Position numbers and translations under genes: made by a program. The notes under the pieces are model-generated. The model was not told the DNA's origin and ran no database searches. It was given only the letters and a program-made list of their open reading frames with translations. From Huntiella abstrusa (Eukaryota; Ascomycota; Sordariomycetes; Microascales; Ceratocystidaceae), in NCBI GenBank assembly GCA_025685495.1, contig JAJNMT010000270.1, positions 1,550,001 to 1,614,000 of the forward strand: a stretch of DNA of 64,000 nt, written 5' to 3'. The stretch's first letter is position 1. Each line of letters starts with the position of its first letter. This document shows, in pieces, positions 9,955 to 21,808 of the stretch.

Positions 9955-11872
9955 CTTTGCTTGAATTTGTGAATCCGGGATTTTTTCGTTGACTTTTTTT
10001 GGGTAGTTTACAGTGTTTTCTTTAGTCTGGATTTTGGTTTTGTTTGTTGGGGAGACTAATTAAGGCAATGAGCAATCGATTAGTTTTCAAACATGTACAT
10101 ACACAAGATGAACGCCTTTTTTTCTGTCTTGCTTGAGCTTTATCCCTTGTCATTCGATTTGCCGTGTGGGGGTCTCGTGTCATGGTTGCGTGATGTCTAT
10201 AGCTGACAGTCCGACAAATACTACCCAAAAAAAACAATTCCATTTATATTGATACATACAAATATTATATGATCCATCATCGTATGTGTGTATAGACACA
10301 GAGTCATACACTATTTGATTGACATCTTACCCGGGTTAGCCGCGTCCTTGTCTTAGAGACAACTTCTACCTGTAAGACTGTCATTAGCCGCATCAGGAAA
10401 CCTCCTCGCCCCCCCGCTACATCGTTTATTTCTCGGCGACTGATTCATTCCGAACCATCACCGACCCGGAGACTGATCTTTATGTACACATACACAAGAG
10501 AACAGCTTCTTACATTCATCCGTAATCGGTTACTTGATTGCCACATATGGTGGCGTGGTTGGGAAAGGGGTCCTGAGCTTCGGGTGATTTAGGAGCACCA
10601 TGACCAGTCTAGAACTTTGACATGGGCGGAGCCGCATGTTCTTTGATTCGCTTTAAGCGGTGAACTATCTGCATTTTCTTCATCTGTGTTGTCTTGATAT
10701 CGGGTAGACGGGATCATCACTAGTAATCATTCACCCTTTTTTTTTCTTCTGACTCACCCGACGCCCTGGGTGTACCTGTATGTATCTGTATATCTAGAAT
10801 AATTCCAATAAATCTGAGACCTGAGGCCCGCGTCGATACGAATACACATGCGGGCGTCAGTAAGTACTATCCCGTTGTCCCTAATTCTAGACTTCGAGGT
10901 CTTCAATAGTCTAGTGAGTGTGGATGATGCCGCTTTTCCACTTACACTTGATAATCCTATGCCCCACAATGCTCTTCGGTATTTACATACCTTGTCCCTT
11001 TTTTGTGCTTCTAGAACCTGGGCATTTTCACCTCAGCCTAAAATCATCATGGCTTATCTAATTCAGATGGCTATTTAAAGATTGTTGTCCAAGTATGGAA
11101 GCTTCATTACGATTATTCCCGATATCTGGTCCATCTTAGGGTTATCCAGAATCATACAGAATAACCCTGGAGAACTGTTTCTCAAATCTTCATCCACATT
11201 TCACGATACTTGCATGTTTCATAATGACAAAAAAATTCAAATCACTGTGAAGCGCGCTTGCGATAATTCACAATATTGACCACATGACCTCTGACCCATG
11301 CAGTATATGTCCACTGAAGTATACATCCGTCGGAGAACTGTCAACCGATATAGTGTAGATAAAGCCCAAACCCTAAAACAGCCAAGTCTTTCCATAGTAG
11401 GCGTTAGAGTTGTCTGAGAATGTGATAACTCAACAATCAAGGTTGGAGAGTCACTTAGACGACAATCTTATCATTCATCTTAGTGTTGTATCACGTCAGT
11501 TATCAACGATACTCCATCATCAATTGAAATCATAAAAAATCGTGACTTCTTGTCAGACCAGCTTCACTTCCTAATTGGGGAATTCCGCATTTACCTCGGC
11601 TCACTGTGTTCCGATATATCTGGCACCCACCAACATTTGAATAACCATCGACGATGCCCCGTTCCATATTCGCAAACAATTTGAAATCTTGAGACACGCA
11701 CATCACTCTCCAAAGTTACAATCCGCATCAAACCCCACCCCAAGTCCCACAACAACAACCTCACCAAAGTCCACCACCGGAAGACACCGGTCCGTCCCGT
11801 CCCGTCCCGTCCCTTTCTCCATCATCATTTCCGCCCCAACTACCCCAACTTCCCACTCTTCATCGGCCCGCC
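9955..11872. other. Intergenic region and leader of the Zn2Cys6 gene
   Basis: About 1.9 kb with no supported gene. It holds TACATACA-type microsatellites near 10085, 10240 and 10480. A short (CCCGT)n run at 11796-11813 lies in the C-rich stretch just upstream of the Zn2Cys6 start and is probably 5' leader. Confidence 0.6.
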
Positions 11873-14031
11873 ATGCCCCGACCCCCACGCAACGCCCAAC
11901 AAGCCTGCACAAACTGCCAGCGCCGCAAAAGTCGCTGCATCGGAATCTCCGCGTCAAACCGTACCTGCAGCTACTGCCGGAGGACGAATAAGCCCTGTCG
12001 GTTCCAGGAACCACCGGTTCGTACGCCGTTGACTCGCGGGAATTTGGACCGCGTGGAGAGACGCTGTGGCGAGTTGGAGAGGCTGGTGGAGAGACTTTGG
12101 CCGGGGGTCGATCTGGATCGAGTCTTGACAAAGGACGATAGACGGAGCGGGAGTGAAGAGGATGGAGAGGATCAGCAGACTTTGAGAGCAACAGCTGGGA
12201 GAAGTGGCAGTGGAAGTGGAGAAGAAAAGGCTGGAGATAGTGAAGTTGGGGAAGAAATTGCTGATACTGAAGGCGATGGAATGGCGAATTTATACAGTAT
12301 TGACTCCGGATATCTCGGTATGTAACCCACATGCATTAAACCCTTAACACTCACTAACACCACATAGGAAGTTCTGCCGGCTCAGATCTACTACTGGAGA
12401 TTGCCTCGTTACTCCCCAATACCAACACCATATTGATAACTACACCGGGAACACCGACGCCACCACCCCCAATTGATCCACCACATCTTTGGCAGACGAC
12501 AGTAGCTACACGGCTTCTTGATGCTTACTTTCTTTTCTATAATTCGTGTTACCCCATCTTCCATGAAAAGACATTTCGGGCTCAAGCTTCGGCATATTGG
12601 AGTGAGTCCCGGAGGCGGAACTCTCCTCGAGACACCTGGTTGGTACTCTATCATTTGGTTTTGGCAACGGGCTATTGGGCGTCCACACCGTATAGAAGTA
12701 AAGGAGTCTCGCCGTATTGGTTAGAGGCGAGGAGAAGATGGTCTATGACCATGTTTGAAGCGGGTGATTTCCAGGCTCTTCAGGCTTGTCTTCTTATGGG
12801 CAACTATTCACAGAAATGTGGTGATAGGTTGAATGCTGGGTATATCCTTTTAGGCATGTCCATTCACATTGTATTAGCAATGGGTCTTCATCGCGAAGTC
12901 ACTCATGCACCCAACGACATCCAAAGTGAGCGGCGCCGTCGCCTCTTTGCAACCGTTTACGTATTCGGTAGCGGCTTTAGTATCACAACAGGCCGTCCAT
13001 TGACAATGTCCATCCAAGGCTTCCTTGATTCAAAGCCCCCCTCCAACATAGACGACAAGGAAATTGACCATCCGTTGTCTCTTCCCCGGGATATAGTACC
13101 CTACCCCACTGCCACCACTGCTATAATCCACCACTACGAATTCGCCATCCTCTCAGATAAAGTCTACACCAAGTTCCTCCTCGCCCGAACCCACAAAGAC
13201 CGTATAGACTACCAAGTAGCCCAACTCCTAGACGAGCAGGTTCTAGCCTGGCACGCCGGCCTCCCCGCCTACATGAGCGATCCACCATCTTCCTCCTCCG
13301 TCCCCGAATGGTTCGTTAACCCCCGTGCCGTAATCCACTGGAAATACAACAACTGCCGCATCCTCCTCTGGCGCGGCGCCCACACCCGCCACCCCTATCT
13401 CCCCGGTCTTCCCACCGCCCATGAGAACTGCTTTGACATTGCGCTTAAAGCCCTGTACGAGATAGCCGACCACTGTAACGCAGCTGGCGACTGTCTAGTG
13501 ACGTCATTCAACTGGTATGCTACCTACCATATCTTCCAAGCCGCTCTGGCCCTCGACTCCTCTTACTTTGCAATCATGGAGGATTCCCCGTCTAATAAAC
13601 AAGACCGGACCATTCTTTGGGAATCCGGGATATCCCGTGCCAAGGAAGGCCTTCGATTCCTCGGCCGGAATAACGCCTCTGCCAATCGTTGTTTGGAAAT
13701 TGTCGATAGAATCCATCGCCAATTCGAAGAGATGAATGCTCGTAAGGCGAACCCCGATGCCGCAATTTACCCTCAACCACCTAACCAACACCAAACACAA
13801 CAAGAGTCCGTCACCCAAGATCAACAAGCACAACACCAAATGCCAATTCCCATGCCAGAGGGCATGGCGACAGATATTGACGAATACATCGAAACCAGAA
13901 ACTTTGATATGAACATGGACGACTATCAAAGTGATCAGACCCTCCGCTTCCTAGTTGACCAAATGCCCCTCGGCACCAACAACCTCAATCTATCCTGGGA
14001 CGCACTCTTTGAAATGGAAAACCTCTGTTAA
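11873..14031 (+). CDS. Zn2Cys6 fungal transcription factor
   Basis: Two exons, 11873..12317 and 12368..14031, coding 702 aa. The 50-nt intron runs from a GTATGT donor to CATAG. The zinc cluster is complete at the N-terminus: Cys 12, 15, 22, 32, 35 and 42 (C-x2-C-x6-C-x9-C-x2-C-x6-C), with the basic stretch QRRKSR after the second Cys. A short Arg/Glu/Leu-rich linker (DRVERRCGELERLVERL) may be a coiled-coil dimerisation element. The middle region carries the fungal-specific transcription factor domain, with LLDAYFLFYNSCYPIFHE, QALQACLLMGNYSQKCGDRLNAG and the ERRRRLFATVYVFG block. The tail is Gln-rich then acidic (VTQDQQAQHQ), as in activation regions. The target pathway cannot be inferred because the neighbours are unrelated. 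Confidence 0.9.
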
Positions 14032-14090
14032 ACCCACCCACCTCAAAAAAAAAGTTCATAGACTAGACTAGCATATATGTAGGTATCACC

Positions 14091-14095
14091 AAAAA
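14091..14095 (-). terminator. Pol III terminator of tRNA-Leu
   Basis: Five T's on the minus strand begin eight bases past the tRNA 3' end. Confidence 0.7.
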
Positions 14096-14102
14096 GAAAT
14101 GT

Positions 14103-14199
14103 TGACAAGAACGAGATTCGAACTCGCGCGGATTGCTCCACTGCGAAGCTTCTTGAAGAAACCTGAACACAGCGCCTTAGACCGCTCGGCCATCTTGCC
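14103..14199 (-). tRNA. tRNA-Leu(CAG) with 15-nt intron
   Basis: Class II tRNA with long variable arm. Acceptor GGCAAGA/TCTTGTC with A73, D-arm GGCCGAGCGGTCTAAGGC, anticodon stem CTGTG/CGCAG, variable-arm stem GGA/TCC, T-arm GCGAG-TTCGAAT-CTCGT. The anticodon CAG maps to 14163-14165. The extra 15 bases at 14147-14161 after base 37 are an inferred intron. Confidence 0.9.
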
Positions 14200-14265
14200 A
14201 TTGGTAGTTGAATGTCTGTCGCCTGGGAGAGCTCATACGGACCGTTGGAGGACCGGCGAGGTGGC

Positions 14266-14270
14266 AAAAA
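14266..14270 (-). terminator. Pol III terminator of tRNA-Trp
   Basis: Five T's on the minus strand about ten bases beyond the tRNA 3' end. Confidence 0.65.
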
Positions 14271-14279
14271 TTGATGTGT

Positions 14280-14351
14280 TGACCCCAACCCGATTTGAAC
14301 GGATAACCTTTTGATCTGGAGTCAAACGCGCTACCGTTGCGCCATAGGGCC
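14280..14351 (-). tRNA. tRNA-Trp(CCA)
   Basis: A 72-nt cloverleaf without an intron: acceptor GGCCCTA/TGGGGTC with A73, D-stem GCGC/GCGC, anticodon arm TTTGA-CTCCAGA-TCAAA (anticodon CCA), T-arm ATCCG-TTCAAAT-CGGGT. It lies 80 bp upstream of tRNA-Leu on the same strand, and each has its own T-run. Confidence 0.92.
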
Positions 14352-16690
14352 GATGTGATAGATATACGGTGTATTGCCGTATATATCATCTCCGGAGCGC
14401 CGGAATGTCGACAAGGATACGGACTTTCACCGATCGGGTGAGGATGTCCGGAGCCGAAACACCCCAGTTGCATTTACTGTCTAGCGTTGTCACAATCACA
14501 AGGTGACACTAAATTGACGTGCTTTAAAAAGCAAACAAATTACGATCCACTGACAACAGAACCTTCGAATTCGCCTTCTACCCCCTCCTATTGCATGCAG
14601 ATATAATACTAGGGTGCGATTCTACAATATAGGGGACGGAGTTGATGGAAGCCACATGCAGATGCATGTGCGTATATACATATGTACATACATATAGAGA
14701 TACGTACCAAGATGTGTTATCCCTTTTCATGTGACTATTTCTGATCTTTGGCTGGGAATCTGTGGCAAGGACTTGGTGTGCATACACGAGACATAACCGG
14801 CGTTAATACCAAGTGAATGCATTTACGGCCGAAGAAACCCAAGAACAAGGTGATGTTGTAGATCTAAATTCCAAAGCCAACTTAACATCTTTCCAGAACA
14901 ACCGTCATTGTCTACCGAAAGTAACTTGACAAGGCCCAATCAAAGATCTCCCTACAGCTCTTCCAAAAACAGCTCTCTTGAAAAATCCAACAACTCCATA
15001 GACCCCTTCTCGTTCTCCATCATCTCCACCGGGCAATTGATGCCCGCCGCCATCGTCAGGGCACTCGTGCAGGCCCCAACCCGGTGATCACAAAAAGGAC
15101 TCTATGGAGTCGCCACAGAGGATGGAGAGGGCAGAATTTGTCAGACTGCCTTTTGTGATAAGGTGGCGTTGACTATGCACATGTGAATCCCATTGGCAAG
15201 CGAAAAAGGAATGTCACAATGTTGCAGAATTGTCCGTAAACCAGGTGTTTGGTGATGCTCCAGACAGATATGTCCAAGGGTTCCAGGGTTTCTATGTATG
15301 TAGATGCATACATTGTAGGTCTCAGCTGCACATGTTGTTTTAGCCCGGGTTGTCGCTTCCCCTGGTTCATGGACATGGCGACCCGGTGGTGTTTTGAAAC
15401 TTGATCGCTTTGCCTGGTGGGCGTCTAGAGATGTTTCTCGCCAAGTAGAACGCCACGGGGTCCGGGTTTGTGCCGGCGGAGCATGAAAGAGAGAGATTGT
15501 GGATTCTCTATGTACAGTGAACATGCACACAAAGGTCTTATGTACTTTGCTGTTTGAGGAATGTGGTTAAGTCATGGACGATGCGGGTTTATAGACGCCA
15601 CACAGACCTGCTCGCGGATGGATGTTGCATACCCGTGCTAAATTACGAAAACTCCGTCCCGAGACAAAGGGCATCTGTGGCCGTCTGAGAGTTGTATGCG
15701 AGGCCTCGGCTTTATATTCTGATGTATGGATCTCCTTGATATCAAGAAAAAATCATACTTTCGGTGGAGGTCTAGTTTCTCGGCCGGAACTACTAAGCAT
15801 GACATGTCGTTTGAAGTGACGGGGAATATCTAGTCACAATCGTATTCCTTGCTAGTTTGTTTCCTTTGTCTGCAGGTGGCTTTGTTAAAAGTGACAAGAC
15901 AAGTGATAGACGGGCTTGACGATTTGCTGTCTCGAGGTAAGTTGTGTATATGTATGTATGTACTACAACAGCCTGTCTCTGGTCGTTTGCAGTGTGGTAG
16001 ATGGAAGCTTTGGAAGGTCTCCATGATTGACTGCCTAGACCGTCTGTGCTTTTTAGCATTTGGTCTGGCCTAGATATCTGGTCTTTGGCCGTTTCTCATG
16101 GCCCTATCAGTATTGAAAACTGCTATATCGCCCGCAGCCACAACCGTTGCATTTGCATAATGTGATTGTGATTGTGACGGGCATGTGTACTACCCCAAAC
16201 TACCGGTCTCCTTGGAAGCCTCCCAGAAGCCTTTCAGAAGGCCTCCTCGGTGAAGGGAGGGGACTCTCTCTCCCTAGTGCGGCCACCAAATACACAGGCT
16301 GCCGTGCAATTTCCAGACACAAGGGGATCGACTTAACGGTAGCCCGAGTCTTCATCGCTTCCTCTGTCTCGACCAGGGAAAGGCCCCGTAGTCGAATTGA
16401 ATCGTCGTCCCAGGCTCCCAAGCGGAATCTGCGTCTCCACAATGCTGATATTGACTTTTTTGCCTTCTGAACAGGTCCGGGCTGTTCTCCATCCAGCTAA
16501 TAGAGGAAAAATCGACAATAATCCAAAAAAAGAAGGATCGCCTGTGCAGAAAAAGAAGCAACCAAAAACCAAAACCTGCCTTTTCGTTTCCTCGTTGTCT
16601 CTCTTGTTTTTGTTCCGTCTTTCTTCTGTCTGACTGCCACCTGGCTTGGCTGACTTGACCAGAAAAGACCCTTACCACGTCACACCGCCC
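14352..16690. other. Intergenic region and leader of the RasGAP gene
   Basis: About 2.3 kb with no strongly supported protein gene. It contains one copy of the TACATATGTA palindrome (14677-14686), TATGTATG microsatellites near 15950, and a short protein-like minus-strand frame (14952-15053). The part after about 16200 is probably promoter and 5' leader of the RasGAP gene. Confidence 0.6.
14952..15053 (-). CDS. Doubtful 33-aa ORF, protein-like, possibly a gene remnant
   Basis: The minus strand from an AUG in strong context (ACGATGG) at 15053 reads MAAGINCPVEMMENEKGSME and ends FLEEL-stop. The frame stays open upstream of the AUG to 15101 (SPFCDHRVGACTSALT), where a TAG could equally be a 3' splice acceptor. 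The composition looks like protein rather than intergenic noise, but no family is recognised and no partner exon was found. Confidence 0.15.
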   Translation of the reverse strand: MAAGINCPVEMMENEKGSMELLDFSRELFLEEL

Positions 16691-19600
16691 ATGCCGAAGC
16701 ACTTCTCGTTGGCCAGCGGCACCAGTAGGGCCCGAGACAAAGGCGAACGAGAGCTCCCCCCAGAGCCACGAGACACCGAGTCTACCGGCCACCAGCCTGA
16801 CGGAGACCAACGCCCAATCGCCACCCGACAAAAGTATTCCAGTACCAGTAAACGGGCCTCGAGAAAGGACTCGTCACCAGTGCCCCCACTATCTCGCCCA
16901 TCATCCTCTTTGATCGCACCGTCTCCGGCTCCTTCTGGTCGTCCGAGTAGTTCAACTGGTTCTACGACTGCCGGTTTGACCACGGGTTCGGCTGCAACGT
17001 TAGGCGCTGTCACCTCGGCTTCCTACTCGAGATCTCGCGGTGACGCTCCCGAGAACACACGGTCTGCGCGACACGGACCTCCTCCTCTATCGATACAGAA
17101 TACCCAAGTCTTCGGCTCAATTCCCCACTCTCTCCCTACCGGCTCACAAAATCGCATGCGCCCTTCAAGTCAACATCAAGGACAACAGCCACCGCCAGTG
17201 TCAATCACCCAAAAGCCACCTTCCAAATCGCACTCGCAGCCATCCAGCTTCAGCCACAGCACGCACCAGCACCATCTCGCCCAGTTTCTGCAAACACATA
17301 GCCGCTCACAACCCGGCCGTCCGCCATTATCTTCGTCTTCAGCCATTTCCACGGCGTCGTCAACTTCCGCATCGTCATCAACGCCGTCGCCCGTTCCATC
17401 GCCCTCCGAATGGAGTCAGCCGCAGTATCCATATCCGACTGTCCCCACCCAGCGCCACACCATGGACGAGCGTTTGTCGGTCGGTAACCTACGGGCTTCG
17501 TACCGGTCTAGCGTACAGCCGGGGCCGGCTGCGGGGACAAATAACCGGGCTACATCTAGCAGTATGAATTCTTCTAGCGCAGCTTCCAGCCAGCTCTTTT
17601 CTTCCTCATCTACAGCTACTACCTCTTTAGACCCGTCACTAGCGGCTCTTGCCACTTCCCGCTCTTCCACACGACGCTCTAGCGCCACCACATCGGCGTC
17701 TACCGCGGCAAATGCTCTCGTGGGCCATGTACCTGGCATGGCTTCCCGATTTAGTGAGAGCCGTCTCCCTCCATTGGCACTTTCTGACCCTCGATTTTCT
17801 TCCGATGAACGTCGTGCTGGGGTAGTCTTTAACGATTCATTTGCTACATCTCCCGATGCTACCGACGGTCCAAATCCCGCATCTATTCCAATTCCGCCAA
17901 CGCCTGTTAGTGCGAATTCACCTATATCGCCAGTGCACTTCCCTTTGAAGGGTCTTACTACGACTACCTGTACCGCCGATCGCCCACCACCATCTGGCAC
18001 CGTATCCCGGAATCCTTTAGGTGCTCGCTCTAGAACTTTTACTATTGACTCGTCACTTCGTCAAGCTTCCAACATGCTCGGAATGGGCGACTTACGTCAC
18101 CGGGTAGGTTCATTTTCAGCAGTCTCCTCATCTAGCACTGTCCATGATTACGATTCAAGACAAACCATGGCCTCGCCGGTTGATGGCCAATCCAGCAACG
18201 GGCCACCAGTCTCATTCTCCTCGCGGGACAAAAAGTCGTCCACTTCAAAACGTCTCATGAAGCGTAACTCGTCCCGGCCAACTTCGCCTGTGCTTCTCGT
18301 CCCTCCACCATGTATTGGGGCCTTCCCATCGCCAATTCCTACCACAGATGCCAACAAGGTTCTTCTTCTGATGAAGACACTCTGCGGGCGCATGCGAGGG
18401 ACCATTGACCACCAGACCGAAGCCGGTGGCGCTTGGTTTTCAGGGGCTTGTTGGATCGATGAAGAAACTGGATGTCTCATGTTTGATTCTGGTCACAACC
18501 GTGGCGTTATGTTGACGTTGTGTGGCGATCTCCGCGGCTGCAGGATCGAATCTGTCCAGGATCCAGATTCTAGACGCCAGTGTATCGACCTTATTACCGG
18601 GTTTCCTATGATGGATATTTTGATTCGACCAGCTGTGGAGGCAGAGTATGATCTTTGGTTGGCTGCTTTGTTATGTTGGCAGCAGGTTCGTTCGCCACTA
18701 CAAAGATATGGCACAGGAGCTGCCGGTCACACTAGCCCCACTTCGACACGTCCTGAGCTCCGTCGCAATGGCAGCTGGGCTTTAGGTAACACTGCGATTC
18801 CTGCGAAGCCACCCAGTATCATCAAGGTTGCCCGGGTTTCTGTCTGGGATAAGGGACATCCGTCTGCACCAAGGGGAATCTACAGAAGTCCGTGTTTACT
18901 AGACCCCAAAGCTTCGCCTAAAGATCTCAAGGATAAGGATCGGAATAGTGCAGCATGGACGAAGTTGTCTTGTCTGCTGCAAGATAATGGAGAGCTACGA
19001 CTACTAACGGAGAATGACGGGATGCTTTTGACGGCTATTGACTTGACTCAGCTATCTAGAACAGCCATTCAACCGCTAGACAAGAGTATCTTTGACGACG
19101 TGGAATTCTGTCTTGCCATCTTCCCCACTTACGCCCTTGGAGCCACCCACATTTCCGTTTTCCGACCTATCTACTTGACTTTTGATAGCCAGGTGACTGT
19201 CGACGTATGGTATGTCCTACTTCGTGCCTTCACCAAGGCTCATCTCTTCCTGTGCCACCCTGATGTTTCGCGTCCACCAGTACCAATCGACAACATCGAC
19301 AATGTTGAAACTCGTGAGAACATTTTCCGCGTAGAGCGGAGACTCAAGATGCGTTTGACCGAAGCCAAGTTCAAGGCTCGCCCCGAGGCCAACGTCAAGA
19401 ATGACACAGATGATGGTATGGTCGGAAATTACTTTGCTGAAATCCTCCTGGATAGAGAAGTGCGTACACGGACAGCTGTCAAAAATAACACCAGGAATCC
19501 TTTCTGGCGCCAAGATTGTTCCTTTGGTGATGTACCTCCCACTCAGCCCATGCTATCTATTGTTGTTAAAAGGGTAGACGGACAAGACGCCTCAGATAAG

Positions 19601-21520
19601 AAACACCACTTCAGCAAGCCTGCCCCACCAACTGAAGTCACCTGTGGTACGGTTGATATTGCTATGGACCAGCTCGATTGGCTTATGGAGCATGAGCAGT
19701 GGCTTTCAATCCTTGACAGTACTCATCAACCTATCGGTACTATTCTAGTCAAGGTAGAGCATGAGGAGATGGCAGTTCTCTTGAGCACGCAGTACGAACC
19801 TCTAATCGACCTTCTCAGCCGCTTCGAGTCGGGCCTCACTCCCCAGATTGCCCGTCTTATGAGTAGCAACCTGCGTAAAGTCTCGGAGGTTCTGCTTAAC
19901 ATCTTCCAAGCCTCAGGTCAGGTGACTGAGTGGCTTATGGCTCTTGTTGAGGAGGAAATCGATGGTCTAAGTAACCAAGCACCAGTCAAAAACTACCGCT
20001 TCAGTAGCCGTTTACGCTCCGCGGACTCGGACGACGTTCCCGGGGACCGGTTCACTTTGGTTCAAAATATGAGCAAGTCACTAGCTGACGAGGCTAACTT
20101 GTTGTTCCGTGGTAACTCTCTTCTCACCCAAGCGTTAGAGTGTCACATGCGTCGGTCTGGAAAACAGTATCTTGAGAACGTTCTACGGGATAAGATTGTC
20201 GAAATCAATGAGATGAGACCTAACTGCGAGATTGACCCAAGTAAATTGGAGCAAGGCGACGATCTCAACAAGAATGCAGCGCTATTAACAAAGTTGACTA
20301 CGGAAGTATGGGACTGTATTGCCCAGTCAGTAGAACAATTACCTGATGATATGCGGGTTATTTTACGGTATATCCGGGCCGTCGCCGGGGACCGGTATGG
20401 CGACTTTTTAAGAACAGTTAGCTTCACCAGTGTCACTGGATTCCTATTCTTGCGGTTCATTTGTCCTGCTGTGTTATCGCCCAAGTTATTCGGAATGCTC
20501 CGAGACCTGCCGAATACCCGTGCCCAGAGAACGTTCACATTGATGGCCAAGGTTCTCCAAGCCATGGCAAACTTATCCACGTTTGGTCAGAAGGAGAGTT
20601 GGATGGAACCTATGAATAAGTTCCTTAATGCCCAGCGTGCTGCTCTTAAGTCGTACGTTGACGAAGTCTGCGCTGTTCCCCACGACCAAAATAAGAACCA
20701 CATGCCCGCTGCCTACGCCACTCCACAAACTATCGTCGGTCGTCTCCCTGCATCATCACGCGAAGGTATCCCATCACTACCATATCTCGTGGACTCCTCG
20801 CACAGCATAGCCCTCCTAGTCCGTCTCTGGACAACAAGTCACCCACCCGACTCGGGAGCCGCTCCTCTCCCCAGCGGAGACATCCTTCTCTTCGACTCTC
20901 TTTGCCAGTCTCTTCAGTCCCGCGCGGACAACTGTCTGCGCAGTGTCGCCCGTCTCCGGACCCCACAGGCTCCACCACCAGTCCAGCATGAAACAGAGTT
21001 AAACCCCGTTTCCCCCACTACAGAAAGCCACACTTCCAAGTCCGCCTCTCTCCAACGCGCATCCAACTCGTCAACATCAATCTCCACGCTCTCCGCCCAC
21101 TGGCCCGCCCGCGACCCCAATCTCACTCCCCTCGAGACAGACCGTCCCTTCTTCTCTCCCTGTCCATCCCCCTCACCATCCCTCACAAACGAGCATCCAC
21201 GCCGCCAGACACTCCCGCCATCTCATCGACGTGTCTCCGCCACAGCTATCTTACCCTCTTCTTTAACAAGTAGCCCCGCGGCAGCAAATCATCTTGGTCG
21301 TCTGGATGTCACAAGTTTAGCACAACTTCAACTGCAGATGGGGACGGCGGGTGCTAATGTGCCTAGTTCGGCAACGTCTGGGTCGAGCGAGGGGAGTCCA
21401 ATGTCGCCGGTTGGTACGATGAAGGGGGCTAGAGCGGCGAGATCAACGAGGAATATTTTGTCGGGTATCATTCGGATGAAGAAGGGGGCTGCGGAGGATA
21501 AGGATAAAGAAGGAAAATAA
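16691..21520 (+). CDS. Large RasGAP protein with PH-like and C2 regions (Bud2/CLA2-like)
   Basis: Single exon of 1609 aa. The first AUG is at 16691, after an in-frame stop at 16631. Residues 1 to about 540 are Ser/Thr/Pro-rich and disordered. About 550-670 and 755-850 look like PH-type beta-rich segments. About 880-1010 resembles a C2 domain (RRLKMRLTEAKF, then TRNPFWRQDCSFGD). A RasGAP domain spans about 1090-1330: the arginine-finger loop LLFRGNSLLTQALECHMR (about 1138) and the signature FLFLRFICPAVLSPKLFG (about 1253). Both catalytic elements look intact, so it should stimulate GTP hydrolysis by a Ras-family GTPase. The order PH-C2-GAP matches fungal Bud2/CLA2-type and animal RASAL/SynGAP-type proteins; Bud2 acts on Rsr1/Bud1 in polarity. 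Family-level call is firm, orthology to Bud2 is inferred. The tail is low-complexity. Confidence 0.85.
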   Translation: MPKHFSLASGTSRARDKGERELPPEPRDTESTGHQPDGDQRPIATRQKYSSTSKRASRKDSSPVPPLSRPSSSLIAPSPAPSGRPSSSTGSTTAGLTTGSAATLGAVTSASYSRSRGDAPENTRSARHGPPPLSIQNTQVFGSIPHSLPTGSQNRMRPSSQHQGQQPPPVSITQKPPSKSHSQPSSFSHSTHQHHLAQFLQTHSRSQPGRPPLSSSSAISTASSTSASSSTPSPVPSPSEWSQPQYPYPTVPTQRHTMDERLSVGNLRASYRSSVQPGPAAGTNNRATSSSMNSSSAASSQLFSSSSTATTSLDPSLAALATSRSSTRRSSATTSASTAANALVGHVPGMASRFSESRLPPLALSDPRFSSDERRAGVVFNDSFATSPDATDGPNPASIPIPPTPVSANSPISPVHFPLKGLTTTTCTADRPPPSGTVSRNPLGARSRTFTIDSSLRQASNMLGMGDLRHRVGSFSAVSSSSTVHDYDSRQTMASPVDGQSSNGPPVSFSSRDKKSSTSKRLMKRNSSRPTSPVLLVPPPCIGAFPSPIPTTDANKVLLLMKTLCGRMRGTIDHQTEAGGAWFSGACWIDEETGCLMFDSGHNRGVMLTLCGDLRGCRIESVQDPDSRRQCIDLITGFPMMDILIRPAVEAEYDLWLAALLCWQQVRSPLQRYGTGAAGHTSPTSTRPELRRNGSWALGNTAIPAKPPSIIKVARVSVWDKGHPSAPRGIYRSPCLLDPKASPKDLKDKDRNSAAWTKLSCLLQDNGELRLLTENDGMLLTAIDLTQLSRTAIQPLDKSIFDDVEFCLAIFPTYALGATHISVFRPIYLTFDSQVTVDVWYVLLRAFTKAHLFLCHPDVSRPPVPIDNIDNVETRENIFRVERRLKMRLTEAKFKARPEANVKNDTDDGMVGNYFAEILLDREVRTRTAVKNNTRNPFWRQDCSFGDVPPTQPMLSIVVKRVDGQDASDKKHHFSKPAPPTEVTCGTVDIAMDQLDWLMEHEQWLSILDSTHQPIGTILVKVEHEEMAVLLSTQYEPLIDLLSRFESGLTPQIARLMSSNLRKVSEVLLNIFQASGQVTEWLMALVEEEIDGLSNQAPVKNYRFSSRLRSADSDDVPGDRFTLVQNMSKSLADEANLLFRGNSLLTQALECHMRRSGKQYLENVLRDKIVEINEMRPNCEIDPSKLEQGDDLNKNAALLTKLTTEVWDCIAQSVEQLPDDMRVILRYIRAVAGDRYGDFLRTVSFTSVTGFLFLRFICPAVLSPKLFGMLRDLPNTRAQRTFTLMAKVLQAMANLSTFGQKESWMEPMNKFLNAQRAALKSYVDEVCAVPHDQNKNHMPAAYATPQTIVGRLPASSREGIPSLPYLVDSSHSIALLVRLWTTSHPPDSGAAPLPSGDILLFDSLCQSLQSRADNCLRSVARLRTPQAPPPVQHETELNPVSPTTESHTSKSASLQRASNSSTSISTLSAHWPARDPNLTPLETDRPFFSPCPSPSPSLTNEHPRRQTLPPSHRRVSATAILPSSLTSSPAAANHLGRLDVTSLAQLQLQMGTAGANVPSSATSGSSEGSPMSPVGTMKGARAARSTRNILSGIIRMKKGAAEDKDKEGK

Positions 21521-21552
21521 GTTGTTTTTGGTTTAGTTCGGTTTGGTTTTAT

Positions 21553-21573
21553 TCGGTCGGTCGGTCGGTCGGT
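21553..21573. repeat. (TCGG)n microsatellite
   Basis: About five tandem TCGG units, 32 bases after the RasGAP stop codon, probably in its 3' UTR. Confidence 0.8.
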
Positions 21574-21808
21574 TCATTTGCATTTCGTTGTACTTCTCTT
21601 TTCCTATTCTCTTTGTTTTTTGTCTTGTCACATGACCATCCTAGATACATACACTAGATAGATACGTGCTGTCCCACCAACAGCTTTAATGTTTACATTG
21701 CAAAATTACCTTGTTTATTCATGATACATCTATCCTCGAAACGCCAAAGACAAAACATTAATACAAACCCACCCACCCTCTTTTCATTACATCCACATAC
21801 ACCACAGC

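Noticed and set aside
11732..12332. Minus-strand frame opposite the first Zn2Cys6 exon
   Set aside because: The plus strand holds a complete zinc cluster with a canonical intron, and the minus frame has no family.
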